NCBI RefSeq assembly: GCF_008087625.1
Contig: NZ_CP042997.1
Location: 3,348,001 to 3,412,000, forward strand
Length of the DNA stretch: 64,000 bases
Reading direction: 5' to 3'
Source of the DNA: Aquisphaera giovannonii
Lineage (GTDB): Bacteria; Planctomycetota; Planctomycetia; Isosphaerales; Isosphaeraceae
Each line of letters begins with the position of its first letter. Position 1 is the first letter of the stretch. The notes below the pieces were generated by a model. It did not search any database. It had not been told where the DNA came from and worked only from the letters and a program-made list of their open reading frames with translations. Below are positions 40,759-49,393 of this stretch, one piece after another. The translations under genes were made by a program, and so were the position numbers.

Positions 40759-42453
40759 ATGATCGCCACCATCAAGCGGATCATCGGCCGCCCGCTGACC
40801 TCCCGCGCCCGCGGGCTGGCCCGGACGTTCCACGACCTGACCGCCCGCGCCGGCGACGCCCAGCGCGAGCTGCTGCGGGGCTTCATCGCCCGGAACGCGG
40901 ACAGCCAGTTCGGCCGCGACCACGGATTCGGCGAGATCCGGACCGCGGAGGATTTGCGCCGACGGGTACCGATCGGCGGGTACGACTACCTCGAGCCGTA
41001 CATCGACCGCGTCCGCCAGGGCGACACGCGGGCCCTCTTCGGCGCCGACACCCGCGTCCTCATGTTCGCCATGACGTCGGGCACGACGAACCGGCCCAAG
41101 ACGATCCCCGTCACCGAGCAGTCGCTCCGGGACTACCGCGACGGCTGGACGATCTGGGGCGTCCAGGCGTTCGACGCCCACGCGGAGATGATCAGCCGGG
41201 GCCTGAAGCCGATCCTCCAGATCGCGAGCGACTGGCGCGAGTCGTTCACCCAGGGGGGCATCCCCTGCGGGGCCATAACCGGCCTGACCGCCTCGATGCA
41301 GTCCCCCATCGTCCGGAACGTCTACTGCATGCCCGCGTCCGGCTCGCGGATCAAGGACATCGAGGCCAAGTATTACGTCGCCCTGCGATTCTCGATCTAT
41401 CGAGACCTGGGCACGATCATCGCGGCCAACCCCGCGACGATCCTCGCCATCGTCCGCCTCGGCGATCGCGAGAAGGAGACCCTGATCCGAGACCTGTACG
41501 ACGGCACCATCGCCCCCAAGTGGGCGATCCCGCCCGAGGTCCGTCGCGCCCTCCGCTTCCGCGCGCGGATCCCCCACCGCCGCGCCGCCAGGCGGCTCGA
41601 GGAGATCGTCCGTAGGACGGGGCGACTCCTGCCGCGGGATTACTGGCCGGATCTCCAGTTCCTCTCGAACTGGATGGGCGGCACGATGAAGGCCTATCTC
41701 CGGGGCTACCCCGAGTATTTCGGCGAGACGCCCGTTCGGGACGTCGGACTCATCGCGTCCGAGGGCCGCATGACCATCCCGGTGGAGGACGGCACGCCCG
41801 CCGGGATCCTGGATGTCCGGCACCACTACTTCGAGTTCATCCCCGAGGAGCAGGCCGGATCGGCCGCGCCGGAGACGGTCGAGGCGGTGGACCTGGTCCC
41901 CGGCCGGAACTACTTCATCCTCCTCACGACGGCGGGCGGGCTCTACCGCTACAACATCCACGACCTGGTCCGCTGCGTCGGCTTCCACAACCGCTCGCCG
42001 ATCCTGGAGTTCCTGAACAAGGGCGCGCACTTCTCCAGCCTGACCGGCGAGAAGCTGTCCGAGCACCAGGTCATCGCGGCCGTGCAGGCCGCGCAGCAGG
42101 CGCTCGGCATCCGCCTGCGGTCCTATCTCCTGCTGCCGAGCTGGGGCGAGCCGCCCTCCTACTCGCTCCTGGTCGAGGGTTCCGACCTCGAGGGCGGGGA
42201 CCGCGACGGGCGGCTCGCGGCGGAGGTGGAATCGAGGCTCCGTTCCCTGAACATCGAGTACGCCGCGAAGCGGGATTCCCTCAGACTCGGCCCAGTCCGC
42301 ACCATCCTCGTGCCGGACGGCTCGTGGGCCGATTTCCAGCGCCGGCGGCTGGCGCGGAGCGGCGGGACCGTCGAACAATACAAGCAGCCCCATCTCATCC
42401 CCGACCTGGGGGCCCTCGCCCTCTTCGGCGTCGAGGCCCCCGTCGCAACCTAG
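40759..42453 (+). CDS. GH3-type adenylate-forming acyl-acid synthetase
   Basis: A 564-residue protein of the GH3 family (named after the plant auxin-responsive gene), part of the adenylate-forming superfamily. Motif 1 is FAMTSGTTNRPKTIPVT (ATP-binding P-loop), motif 2 VGLIASEGRMTIP, motif 3 LYRYNIHDLVRCVGF. Plant members join amino acids to carboxylic-acid hormones through an acyl-AMP; bacterial members are poorly known. It starts at ATG 40759, 25 bp after the hydrolase, so the two are probably co-transcribed. Context suggests activation or amidation of an acid made by the KS/ACP cluster. Confidence 0.85.
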   Translation: MIATIKRIIGRPLTSRARGLARTFHDLTARAGDAQRELLRGFIARNADSQFGRDHGFGEIRTAEDLRRRVPIGGYDYLEPYIDRVRQGDTRALFGADTRVLMFAMTSGTTNRPKTIPVTEQSLRDYRDGWTIWGVQAFDAHAEMISRGLKPILQIASDWRESFTQGGIPCGAITGLTASMQSPIVRNVYCMPASGSRIKDIEAKYYVALRFSIYRDLGTIIAANPATILAIVRLGDREKETLIRDLYDGTIAPKWAIPPEVRRALRFRARIPHRRAARRLEEIVRRTGRLLPRDYWPDLQFLSNWMGGTMKAYLRGYPEYFGETPVRDVGLIASEGRMTIPVEDGTPAGILDVRHHYFEFIPEEQAGSAAPETVEAVDLVPGRNYFILLTTAGGLYRYNIHDLVRCVGFHNRSPILEFLNKGAHFSSLTGEKLSEHQVIAAVQAAQQALGIRLRSYLLLPSWGEPPSYSLLVEGSDLEGGDRDGRLAAEVESRLRSLNIEYAAKRDSLRLGPVRTILVPDGSWADFQRRRLARSGGTVEQYKQPHLIPDLGALALFGVEAPVAT

Positions 42454-42683
42454 GCCCGGCGGGGGACCTGCGGGACGGCGGCGCGAGGGCCGCCCGGCGA
42501 GCTCGCATTGCCGCCCCGCCCCGATTGTGGTAAGCGACGTGTCGACGCCGGCGGTCCGTCGCCCACGAGGCCCGGCCCGCCGCCGGAAATTCGGCGAGGC
42601 GGAGGCCCGGCTCAGCCCGGTCCGCGCGCGTCCCGGAGCTGTAGAGGCCCCCGGAGATCCCCGTCGAGGGGGAGCGTTTGAGC

Positions 42684-44165
42684 ATGAGTACTGCGATGGA
42701 TCGCGTCTCCCGGCCCGCCGCCTCAAGGCGGCTCTCGCAACTTGCCGCCGCCCTCGCCCTGGCGTGGCTCCAGGCCGGCTGCGCGACCTGGGACGCCCTC
42801 GGCTGGAAGCGTCCGTCGCTGGGGTGGCGCCAGGCCGGCCCGGCCTTCGAGCCGGCGCAAGACTCGTACGCGGCCGCCGCCACGGCCTCCCTGGGGAGGC
42901 AGGCCCCGGACGCCCTGGCGAGTCGCGAGCGGCGGCCCTCGCCGGCGTCCGCCTCCCCGAAGCCGGTCCAGGAATCCGCCCACGTCGACTCGCCGCCCGT
43001 CGAGGAGCAGGCCCCGCCCGAGGAGGGCCCCTCGCTCGACGGCCCCGTGGCCAGCCGTCGCGGATCGCGGGCCGAGCGATCGGGGAAGATGGATTCGGGC
43101 GTCAAGGTCACGCTGGGGCGGCCCGAAGGCCTGCCGACCCTGCGGGACGGCGAGCCCGCGATGGCGTCCGCCTCGCAGACCACCTGGTCGCGGTCGGGCT
43201 CGGGCAGGCCCCCCGCGGAGGGAGCGCCGGACGAGGTCCGCAAGGCCCCGCCATCGGCGCGGGACGAGGAGCCCGCCCTGCTCGCCGACGCCGCGTCCCC
43301 GAGGCGGCCTTCCGCGCCCGCCGCGGCCCGGGCGTCCCGGCGAGCCTCGACGCGTCCCCAGGCCCCGGCGGAAACCGCCGGCGACCCGGATGACCGCCCG
43401 GCCGCTCGCCCCGCTTCGCAGGACTCGCCGAAGCCCGAGGGCCTCCGCGACGTCCTGGACGCCGCCAAGGGCCGCCTGGACTCGATGGACACGTACCAGG
43501 TCAGCCTGACCCGCGAAGAGCTCGTGAACGGCCAGGTCCAGAGCGAGAAGGACGTCGTGCTGAGCATCCGCAGGAAGCCCGCGGCCGCGCGACTCGTCTG
43601 GGTCGCGGGCCCCAGCAAGGGCCGCGAGGTGATCTATTCGAAGTCGCTCAACGACCGCATGATGTACGTCAACCTGAACAACGGCTTGCCGCTGTCCCGG
43701 ATGAGCATCCCGGTGGACAGCCCCCTGGCGCTCCGCAACAGCCGGCATCCCATCAGCGAGGCCGGCTTCGACACCATCTTCGCCAAGCTCTTCCCCTACC
43801 GGGACGCCGCCAACGCCGCGACGGCCCGGGACGGCAGGCTCGTGCTGAAGGGCATCCAGACGCCCGAAGGCTACGGCGCCCCCTGCGACCTGCTGGAGCG
43901 GACGACCCCCGCCGGCGAGGTCTGGCGCGTCTATCTCGATCGCAAGACGCACATGCCCGCCGTGGTGCTCGCGCAGAAGGCGGGCAGCGGGGAGCTCATC
44001 GAGAAGTACACGTATCGGGACCTCAAGGAGAATCCGACCGAGCTCGCCGCGGCCGAGGCCTTCGACCCCGATAAGCGCTGGGGTGAATCGAAGGGCTTCC
44101 TCTCCCGCCTGGCCGGCGGCGGCTCCGGGAACGCCGACAAAACGGGATCGTCGACCCGGCGGTGA
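42684..44165 (+). CDS. DUF1571-domain lipoprotein
   Basis: A 493-residue protein with a lipoprotein signal: LAAALALAWLQAGCATW, Cys after LQAG. A long Pro/Ala/Ser/Arg-rich region without predicted fold (~60-250) precedes a C-terminal DUF1571-like domain (~255-470) with LRDVLDAAKGRLDSMDTYQVSL, VVLSIRRKPAAARLVWV, and WRVYLDRKTHMPAVVLAQ. This domain resembles LolA/LolB-type lipoprotein carriers in its 'yq..l.r.e...g.....e.v.l..R.kP' pattern. GGGGGAGCG precedes ATG 42684. Likely outer-envelope located; role unknown. Confidence 0.8.
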   Translation: MSTAMDRVSRPAASRRLSQLAAALALAWLQAGCATWDALGWKRPSLGWRQAGPAFEPAQDSYAAAATASLGRQAPDALASRERRPSPASASPKPVQESAHVDSPPVEEQAPPEEGPSLDGPVASRRGSRAERSGKMDSGVKVTLGRPEGLPTLRDGEPAMASASQTTWSRSGSGRPPAEGAPDEVRKAPPSARDEEPALLADAASPRRPSAPAAARASRRASTRPQAPAETAGDPDDRPAARPASQDSPKPEGLRDVLDAAKGRLDSMDTYQVSLTREELVNGQVQSEKDVVLSIRRKPAAARLVWVAGPSKGREVIYSKSLNDRMMYVNLNNGLPLSRMSIPVDSPLALRNSRHPISEAGFDTIFAKLFPYRDAANAATARDGRLVLKGIQTPEGYGAPCDLLERTTPAGEVWRVYLDRKTHMPAVVLAQKAGSGELIEKYTYRDLKENPTELAAAEAFDPDKRWGESKGFLSRLAGGGSGNADKTGSSTRR

Positions 44166-44445
44166 CTGCCAAACTGGCGATGCCCGCGCCCGACGGGCTT
44201 GAAATCGGGCCCTCGACTCCGGCACAATCGATCCCTAGGGCCAGGCCCCGCAGCGTCTTAGGTATCTCTCGCTCCCGCCAGGATCGATTCGGCCCGGCGG
44301 TTGCATGTGTTCCCGGTCGTGAGCCCGGATCCGCGACGAGGAACGGGCTCGTCCGCAGCACCCAGGAGAAGGTCACGGGCGCGGGCGTCGCGAAGAAACA
44401 CCGCCCGCCGACGATCCAACCTCCAGGCCAGTGAGTGTGGTTCCC

Positions 44446-44832
44446 ATGGTTTCGGGGCAGCCCTACTCGATCCTCATCACCGACGACGACCCCGCGGCCC
44501 GCGAAACGTTGCGCGACGTCTTCGAGCCGGAGGGCTATCGAACGTTCCTGGCGGAGAGCGGCGAGGAAGCGATCGACATCGTCAAGGATCACCAGGTCCA
44601 CCTCGCCCTCATGGACATGCACCTGCCCCGACTCTCCGGGCTGGAGACCATCGCCATCGTCCGTCAGATGAAAGGGATCATCCCGGCCATCCTCCTCTCG
44701 GCGGACCGCGACGACAATCTGCTCCGCCGCGCCCTGTCGGAGAACGCCTTCTGCGTCCTGGCCAAGCCGGTGAGCAAGAGCGTCGTGATCTACGTCGTGA
44801 GCAAGGCGATCCAGAAGTACTACTCCAATTGA
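44446..44832 (+). CDS. Stand-alone response-regulator receiver domain
   Basis: A 128-residue CheY-like protein. SILITDDDPAARETLRDVF gives the acidic pair, LALMDMHLPRLSG the phosphoacceptor Asp, AILLSADRDD the Thr/Ser position (Ser here) and LAKPVSKSV the conserved Lys. There is no output domain, so it acts through protein contact or phosphorelay. ATG 44446 is preferred; GTG 44431 would add five residues. The NicO-type gene downstream overlaps its stop (TTGA). Confidence 0.88.
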   Translation: MVSGQPYSILITDDDPAARETLRDVFEPEGYRTFLAESGEEAIDIVKDHQVHLALMDMHLPRLSGLETIAIVRQMKGIIPAILLSADRDDNLLRRALSENAFCVLAKPVSKSVVIYVVSKAIQKYYSN

Positions 44833-46256
44833 AACGCCGGACGCCCGACAAAACGGCCCCGCGAGGGCCGGCCCGGGCCGGCCGCCGGGCGGGCCGACGC
44901 TCCCTCCTGCTGGGCCTGCTGTGGCTCCTCGTCACCCCGGAAGTCGCCAGTCCCCATGACATCCCGAACGAGCGCATCGATCGGTCGATCCAGGCCACGG
45001 TGCGGCCCGGCCGGCTCGAGATCGACTACGAGGTCAGCCTCACCGAGCTGACGCTCACCCAGGACCTGCGCCGGCTGATCGGCTCCCTGCCCGGCGGCGA
45101 GCGGGAGGAGTGGCTGAAGCGTTACGGCGAGGTGACGGGCCCGCTGAACGCGAAGGGCTTCATCGTCGAGTGTGCGGGCTCGGAGCTGAGCCTGTCCTTC
45201 GTCCGCTACCGCCTCGTGGTCGAGGAGCATCCGCGATACACGTTCCACCTCGAGGCCGACCTGCCGAGTGACGGCCCGCTCGCGGTCCAGGACACCAATT
45301 ACGCCTCCAGCGAGGGCACGAGCCGCCTGGCGATCCGGGGAGGCGACGGCGTGCGCATCGAGGGGGATGCCCTGGCCCCGGACGTCGAGGACATCCCGAT
45401 CCGGCCCGTCTGGCAGCTCGATGATGAACAGGAGCGTCGGACGAGGCGCGTCGCCGTGACCGTCCGCTTCCCGGAGGCGAGCTCCCCCGCCGCCGGGGCA
45501 GCGTCCGCACCGGCCGTGCCGTCGGAGCATCCCACGCCGGCACCGGCGTCCGCGGCCGGGCCGCCCCGCACCGGCGGGCAGCGGCTGAGCAGCCTGCTGG
45601 ACGAGGCTGCCTCCGCGTCCTGGCTGGGCCTGCTGGCGGCGGCCGCCGCGCTCGGCGCCGTGCACGCGATCCAGCCGGGCCACGGCAAGACGCTGGTCTC
45701 CGCCGTGGCACTCGGCCCGGGGTCGTCGTGGATCCGTCCGGCCCTGCTCGCGGTCGTCACCACGGCCGCCCACACCGGCAGCGTGCTCCTGATCGCCGCG
45801 GGCCTCTGGTGGACCGGCGCGTCGCAGGTCGCCGGGCTGCACGAGGTCCTCGCCCAGGTCGCCGGCTTCGCGATCGCCGCAGCGGGCTTCTACCGCCTGG
45901 GGCGTCAGCTCGGGGGCCGCCCGGGGCACGATCATGGCGAGCCCGTCGCCGCGTCCCCGAAGCCGTCGCTCGTCGGCCTCATCGGCCTGGGCCTGGCCGG
46001 CGGACTCGTGCCGTGCTGGGATGCGGTCGGCCTCCTGGTCCTCGCCGCGGCCATCGGGCGGCTTGGAACCGGGATCGTCCTGGTCCTCGCCTTCGGCTCG
46101 GGGATGGCGGCGGTGCTCGTGACCGTCGGCCTGGTCGCCGCCCGGCTCCGATCCGCCATCGTCGAGTCGCCCCGGGCCCGACGCTGGGAGGGTGCCCTGG
46201 CGACGGCGAGCGGCCTGATCCTGGCCGGGATCGGGCTATTCCTCTTCCTCGGATAG
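44829..46256 (+). CDS. NicO/RcnA-type nickel/cobalt permease with exported N-terminal domain
   Basis: A 475-residue membrane protein. After a signal-like segment (SLLLGLLWLLVTPEVASPHD), about 220 residues form an exported beta-rich domain (RLEIDYEVSLTELTLTQDL). The permease part has six or so helices with the family motifs VHAIQPGHGKTLVSA and TTAAHTGSVLLIAAGL, and a His-containing loop (GRPGHDHGEP). NicO proteins move Ni2+ or Co2+ across the inner membrane. The start used is TTG 44829, overlapping the receiver-domain stop; no ATG is available in a sensible place. Confidence 0.75.
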   Translation: MKRRTPDKTAPRGPARAGRRAGRRSLLLGLLWLLVTPEVASPHDIPNERIDRSIQATVRPGRLEIDYEVSLTELTLTQDLRRLIGSLPGGEREEWLKRYGEVTGPLNAKGFIVECAGSELSLSFVRYRLVVEEHPRYTFHLEADLPSDGPLAVQDTNYASSEGTSRLAIRGGDGVRIEGDALAPDVEDIPIRPVWQLDDEQERRTRRVAVTVRFPEASSPAAGAASAPAVPSEHPTPAPASAAGPPRTGGQRLSSLLDEAASASWLGLLAAAAALGAVHAIQPGHGKTLVSAVALGPGSSWIRPALLAVVTTAAHTGSVLLIAAGLWWTGASQVAGLHEVLAQVAGFAIAAAGFYRLGRQLGGRPGHDHGEPVAASPKPSLVGLIGLGLAGGLVPCWDAVGLLVLAAAIGRLGTGIVLVLAFGSGMAAVLVTVGLVAARLRSAIVESPRARRWEGALATASGLILAGIGLFLFLG

Positions 46257-46306
46257 CCGATGATAGGGTAGCGGGCTTCGTCCGCCCGCCCCCAGGAGGA
46301 CCACGC

Positions 46307-47542
46307 TTGTCGTCACCGAGCACTCGGACATCCGGCCCCGCCGACCCCGCCCGTCCGGGCCTTCGCATCCGCAGGATCACCCTGCTCCGCCTCGCCGTGC
46401 CCCTGAAGAGGGAGATCAAGCACGCCTCGCACGCCCGTTCGGTCAGCGAGAACCTGGTCGTCCGGGTCGAGCTGGCCGGGGGGATCGTCGGGCACGGCGA
46501 GGGGGTGCCGCGGGATTACGTGACGGGCGAGACGATCGAGTCCACCTTCGCGTCGCTCGCCCCGCACGACTGGGCGAGGATCGTCGGCTCGCCCGCCGAC
46601 TTCGCGGAGGCCGTCCGCGTCATCGGCTCGATCCGCCTGCCCGAGAACGAGGCCGACCCGCGGGGCATGGCCGGCAACGCGGCCCGCTGCGCGCTCGAGA
46701 TCGCGCTCCTGGATGCGTACGGCCGCGCATTCGGAGAGCCCCTGGGGAAGGCGGTGGAGCTCGCGGGATTCTCCGGGTTGCGACGCTTCGCGGCCGTCAG
46801 GGACGTCCGCTACGGCGCGGCGATCACGGCCGAGTCGTTCCGCAAGGAGATCCGCTCGGCGGTCAAGTTCCGCATCTACGGCTTCCGCGACGTCAAGGCC
46901 AAGGTCGGCGTGGAGGGCCAGGACGACGCCCGGCGGCTCGGCTGGATCCGTCGCATCCTGGGCCGGCGCGTGGAGCTCCGCATCGATGCCAACGAGGCGT
47001 GGCGGGCGGGCGAGCTGATCGAGCGGACCGATCCCCTGCGACGGTTCTCGATCGCGGCCCTCGAGCAGCCGGTGCCGCATGCCGAGGTGGACGCCCTGGC
47101 GACGCTCCGCCCGCGGATCGGCATGCCCGTGATGCTGGACGAATCCCTGTGCGGCTACCCGGACGCCGAGCGGGCGGTGCGGGACGGGACGGCGGACATC
47201 CTGAACGTCCGACTGTCGAAATGCGGCGGGATCCTGCCGTCGCTGCGGATCATCGCCCTGGCACACCGGACGGGCCTGGACTTGCAGCTGGGCTGCCACC
47301 CCGGCGAGACGGCGATCCTCTCGGCGGCCGGGCGGCACGTCGCCGGCCGGGTGGAAGGCATCCGCTGGGTCGAAGGCTCATACGACCGTCACATCCTCCG
47401 GGAGAACGTCGCCCGCGAGGACATCACCTTCGGCTACGGGGGCCGGGCGACGCCGCTCGCCGGGCCCGGCCTGGGGATCACCATCGATCCCGGGGCCGTG
47501 GACGCCATGGCCACGGAGAGGCGCGAGCTCGACTATGATTGA
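46307..47542 (+). CDS. Enolase-superfamily enzyme (dipeptide epimerase/OSBS-like)
   Basis: A 411-residue enzyme with the capping domain (~15-130) and TIM barrel of the MR/MLE group. Catalytic and metal residues: Lys-x-Lys in FRDVKAKVGVE, Asp in LRIDANEAW, Glu in AALEQPVPH, Asp in VMLDESLCG and Lys in VRLSKCGG. This pattern is shared by muconate lactonising enzyme, o-succinylbenzoate synthase and dipeptide epimerases. Start TTG 46307 follows a perfect AGGAGG by seven bases; the long frame upstream overlaps the NicO gene and is rejected. It overlaps the next gene by 8 bp. Confidence 0.85.
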   Translation: MSSPSTRTSGPADPARPGLRIRRITLLRLAVPLKREIKHASHARSVSENLVVRVELAGGIVGHGEGVPRDYVTGETIESTFASLAPHDWARIVGSPADFAEAVRVIGSIRLPENEADPRGMAGNAARCALEIALLDAYGRAFGEPLGKAVELAGFSGLRRFAAVRDVRYGAAITAESFRKEIRSAVKFRIYGFRDVKAKVGVEGQDDARRLGWIRRILGRRVELRIDANEAWRAGELIERTDPLRRFSIAALEQPVPHAEVDALATLRPRIGMPVMLDESLCGYPDAERAVRDGTADILNVRLSKCGGILPSLRIIALAHRTGLDLQLGCHPGETAILSAAGRHVAGRVEGIRWVEGSYDRHILRENVAREDITFGYGGRATPLAGPGLGITIDPGAVDAMATERRELDYD

Positions 47543-48413
47543 TGGAGCCACGATCGAGGGCCGGGCTTCGGGGATGACGCACCGGTCGTTCACCGCGTCC
47601 GATGGCTACGAGGTCCACGTCGGCTGCTGGCCGGCCGCGCAACCGGCGCGCGGGCACGTCGTGATCCTGCACGGGGTGCAGAGCCACTCGGGCTGGTACG
47701 GCTCGCTCGGCAGGGCCCTCTCCGCCGCCGGCTACCAGGCGAGCTTCCCGGACCGCCGCGGCTCCGGGCCCAACTCCCAGGACAGGGGGCATGCCCCGTC
47801 GGCCGGGCGGCTCGTCGCCGACCTCGCGGAGTGGGTGCGGATCATCCGGTCCGAGGGCCCCGGGCTCCCCGTGACGATGGGCGGCATCAGCTGGGGCGGG
47901 AAGCTCGCCCTCATCCTGACCGCCCGCCATCCCGAGCTCGTGGACGGCCTGGCGCTCATCTGCCCGGGGCTGCTGCCGCGGATCGGCGTGTCGTTCGGCG
48001 AGAAGGCCCGCATCGCCCTCGCCCTGTTCACCGACCGGAGGAAGACGTTCCCGATCCCCCTGTCCGACCCCGCGCTCTTCACGGGCAACCCCGAGGCGCA
48101 GGCCTACATCGCGGCCGATCCGCTCGGCCTCCGGGAGGGCACGGCGGGGCTGATGGCCACCAGCTTCTTCATCGATCGCATGGTGTCCCGGGCGCCGGGC
48201 AAGGTCCGCCAGCCCTCGCTCCTGATGATCGCCGGCCGGGACCGGATCGTGGACAATGCCCGCACGCTCCGCTACTTCGACCGCCTGGCGACCTCGGACC
48301 GCACGGTCATCGAGTATCCCGAGGCCCATCACACGCTGGAGTTCGAGCCGGACCCGTCACGCTACGCCGGCGACCTGATCGCGTGGATCCGCGGCCACGT
48401 CGAGCGGGCCTGA
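47535..48413 (+). CDS. Alpha/beta hydrolase (monoacylglycerol-lipase-like)
   Basis: A 292-residue hydrolase without signal peptide. HVVILHGVQSHSGWYGSLG is the oxyanion region, GGISWGGKLAL the Ser nucleophile elbow, IAGRDRIVDNARTL the Asp, and PEAHHTLEFE the His. The cap region at ~150-215 is short. Homology is to lysophospholipases/monoacylglycerol lipases. Its start overlaps the enolase-superfamily gene by 8 bp, so the two are translationally coupled and may share a substrate pathway. Confidence 0.85.
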   Translation: MIDGATIEGRASGMTHRSFTASDGYEVHVGCWPAAQPARGHVVILHGVQSHSGWYGSLGRALSAAGYQASFPDRRGSGPNSQDRGHAPSAGRLVADLAEWVRIIRSEGPGLPVTMGGISWGGKLALILTARHPELVDGLALICPGLLPRIGVSFGEKARIALALFTDRRKTFPIPLSDPALFTGNPEAQAYIAADPLGLREGTAGLMATSFFIDRMVSRAPGKVRQPSLLMIAGRDRIVDNARTLRYFDRLATSDRTVIEYPEAHHTLEFEPDPSRYAGDLIAWIRGHVERA

Positions 48414-48518
48414 ACCCAGCGCCCCACGAATGCCTACCCCGCCTACAGGCTCGCGCATTGGTCGAAGAGAGCGCCTACCTCGGTGGAAGGGCCATGCGAC
48501 CGCCCGTTGAAATGCGTC

Positions 48519-49316
48519 CTACCGCGGAGAACCGGCCGAAGTCTCGGCGCCGCCCTTCGCCTCGGCAGCCGTCTCCGTGCTCACGTCGGCGTCCTTCGTT
48601 CCCGTCGACGTCCGCCCCCGGCGCGCGGATCGGGACGTGGAGGGGCGGGTCGGCTTCTTCGTGGCGGACGACTTGGAGGTGGCCGAATGGGCCTTCTCCG
48701 TGTCGAGCTTGAGCGACAGCGAGTTGATGCAGTATCGCAGACCCGTGGACGTCGGCCCGTCCTGGAAGACGTGGCCGAGGTGGGCGCCGCAACGACGGCA
48801 GGTCACCTCCACGCGGGCCTCGGTGGGCTCGCTGTAGTCCATGGCGGTCTCGATGACCCGCGAGTTCGTCGGGCGATCGAAGCTGGGCCAGCCGGTGCCC
48901 GAGTCGAACTTGTGCGACGCCTCGAACAGCGGGGCGCCGCAGCAGACGCAGTGGAACGTGCCCTTGAAGTGGCCGGTCGCGTATTTGCCGGAGAAGGCCA
49001 TCTCGGTCGCCTTCATCCGGGTGACCATGAACTCGTCGTGGGTCAGGAGCTTCTGCCACTCCTCGTTCGTCTTGATGATGCGCTCGGGCTCGACGGCCTT
49101 CGCCGTGCCGGCCTTCGCTCCGGCCTTGGCCCCAGAGGCCGGCTTCGCGTCGTCCGGCTTGTCGGCCGCCGTCGACGCCCTGTCCTTCTCCGTGGCCGGA
49201 GGGTCGCTGGGCGCCTGGAAGGGGTCCTGGGCCAGGGTCGGCACGACGAGGACTCCGGACCAGGCAATCATGGCGCAGAGCGTCTTCCGGCCTCGGCTTC
49301 CGAGCAGCAGCCCCAT
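48519..49316 (-). CDS. msrB: Exported peptide-methionine (R)-S-oxide reductase
   Basis: A 265-residue protein. The N-terminus has a hydrophobic export segment (TLCAMIAWSGVLVVPTLAQ) and an Ala/Lys-rich linker. The MsrB domain (~90-215) shows FHCVCCGAPLFE and VTCRRCGAHLGHVF (zinc pairs), GTGWPSFDRP and RYCINSLSL with the catalytic Cys. The last ~45 residues are a low-complexity Ser/Thr/Lys/Arg tail not found in ordinary MsrB. It reduces methionine-R-sulfoxide in envelope proteins. The start ATG 49316 precedes the export signal; longer frames are rejected. Confidence 0.92.
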   Translation of the reverse strand: MGLLLGSRGRKTLCAMIAWSGVLVVPTLAQDPFQAPSDPPATEKDRASTAADKPDDAKPASGAKAGAKAGTAKAVEPERIIKTNEEWQKLLTHDEFMVTRMKATEMAFSGKYATGHFKGTFHCVCCGAPLFEASHKFDSGTGWPSFDRPTNSRVIETAMDYSEPTEARVEVTCRRCGAHLGHVFQDGPTSTGLRYCINSLSLKLDTEKAHSATSKSSATKKPTRPSTSRSARRGRTSTGTKDADVSTETAAEAKGGAETSAGSPR

Positions 49317-49393
49317 GGGATGAACCCCTGAACTCGGGTCACGAACGGTCATGAGCACGCGGAGCATCGGCGGCGGAGGCCACGGACGCAGGA

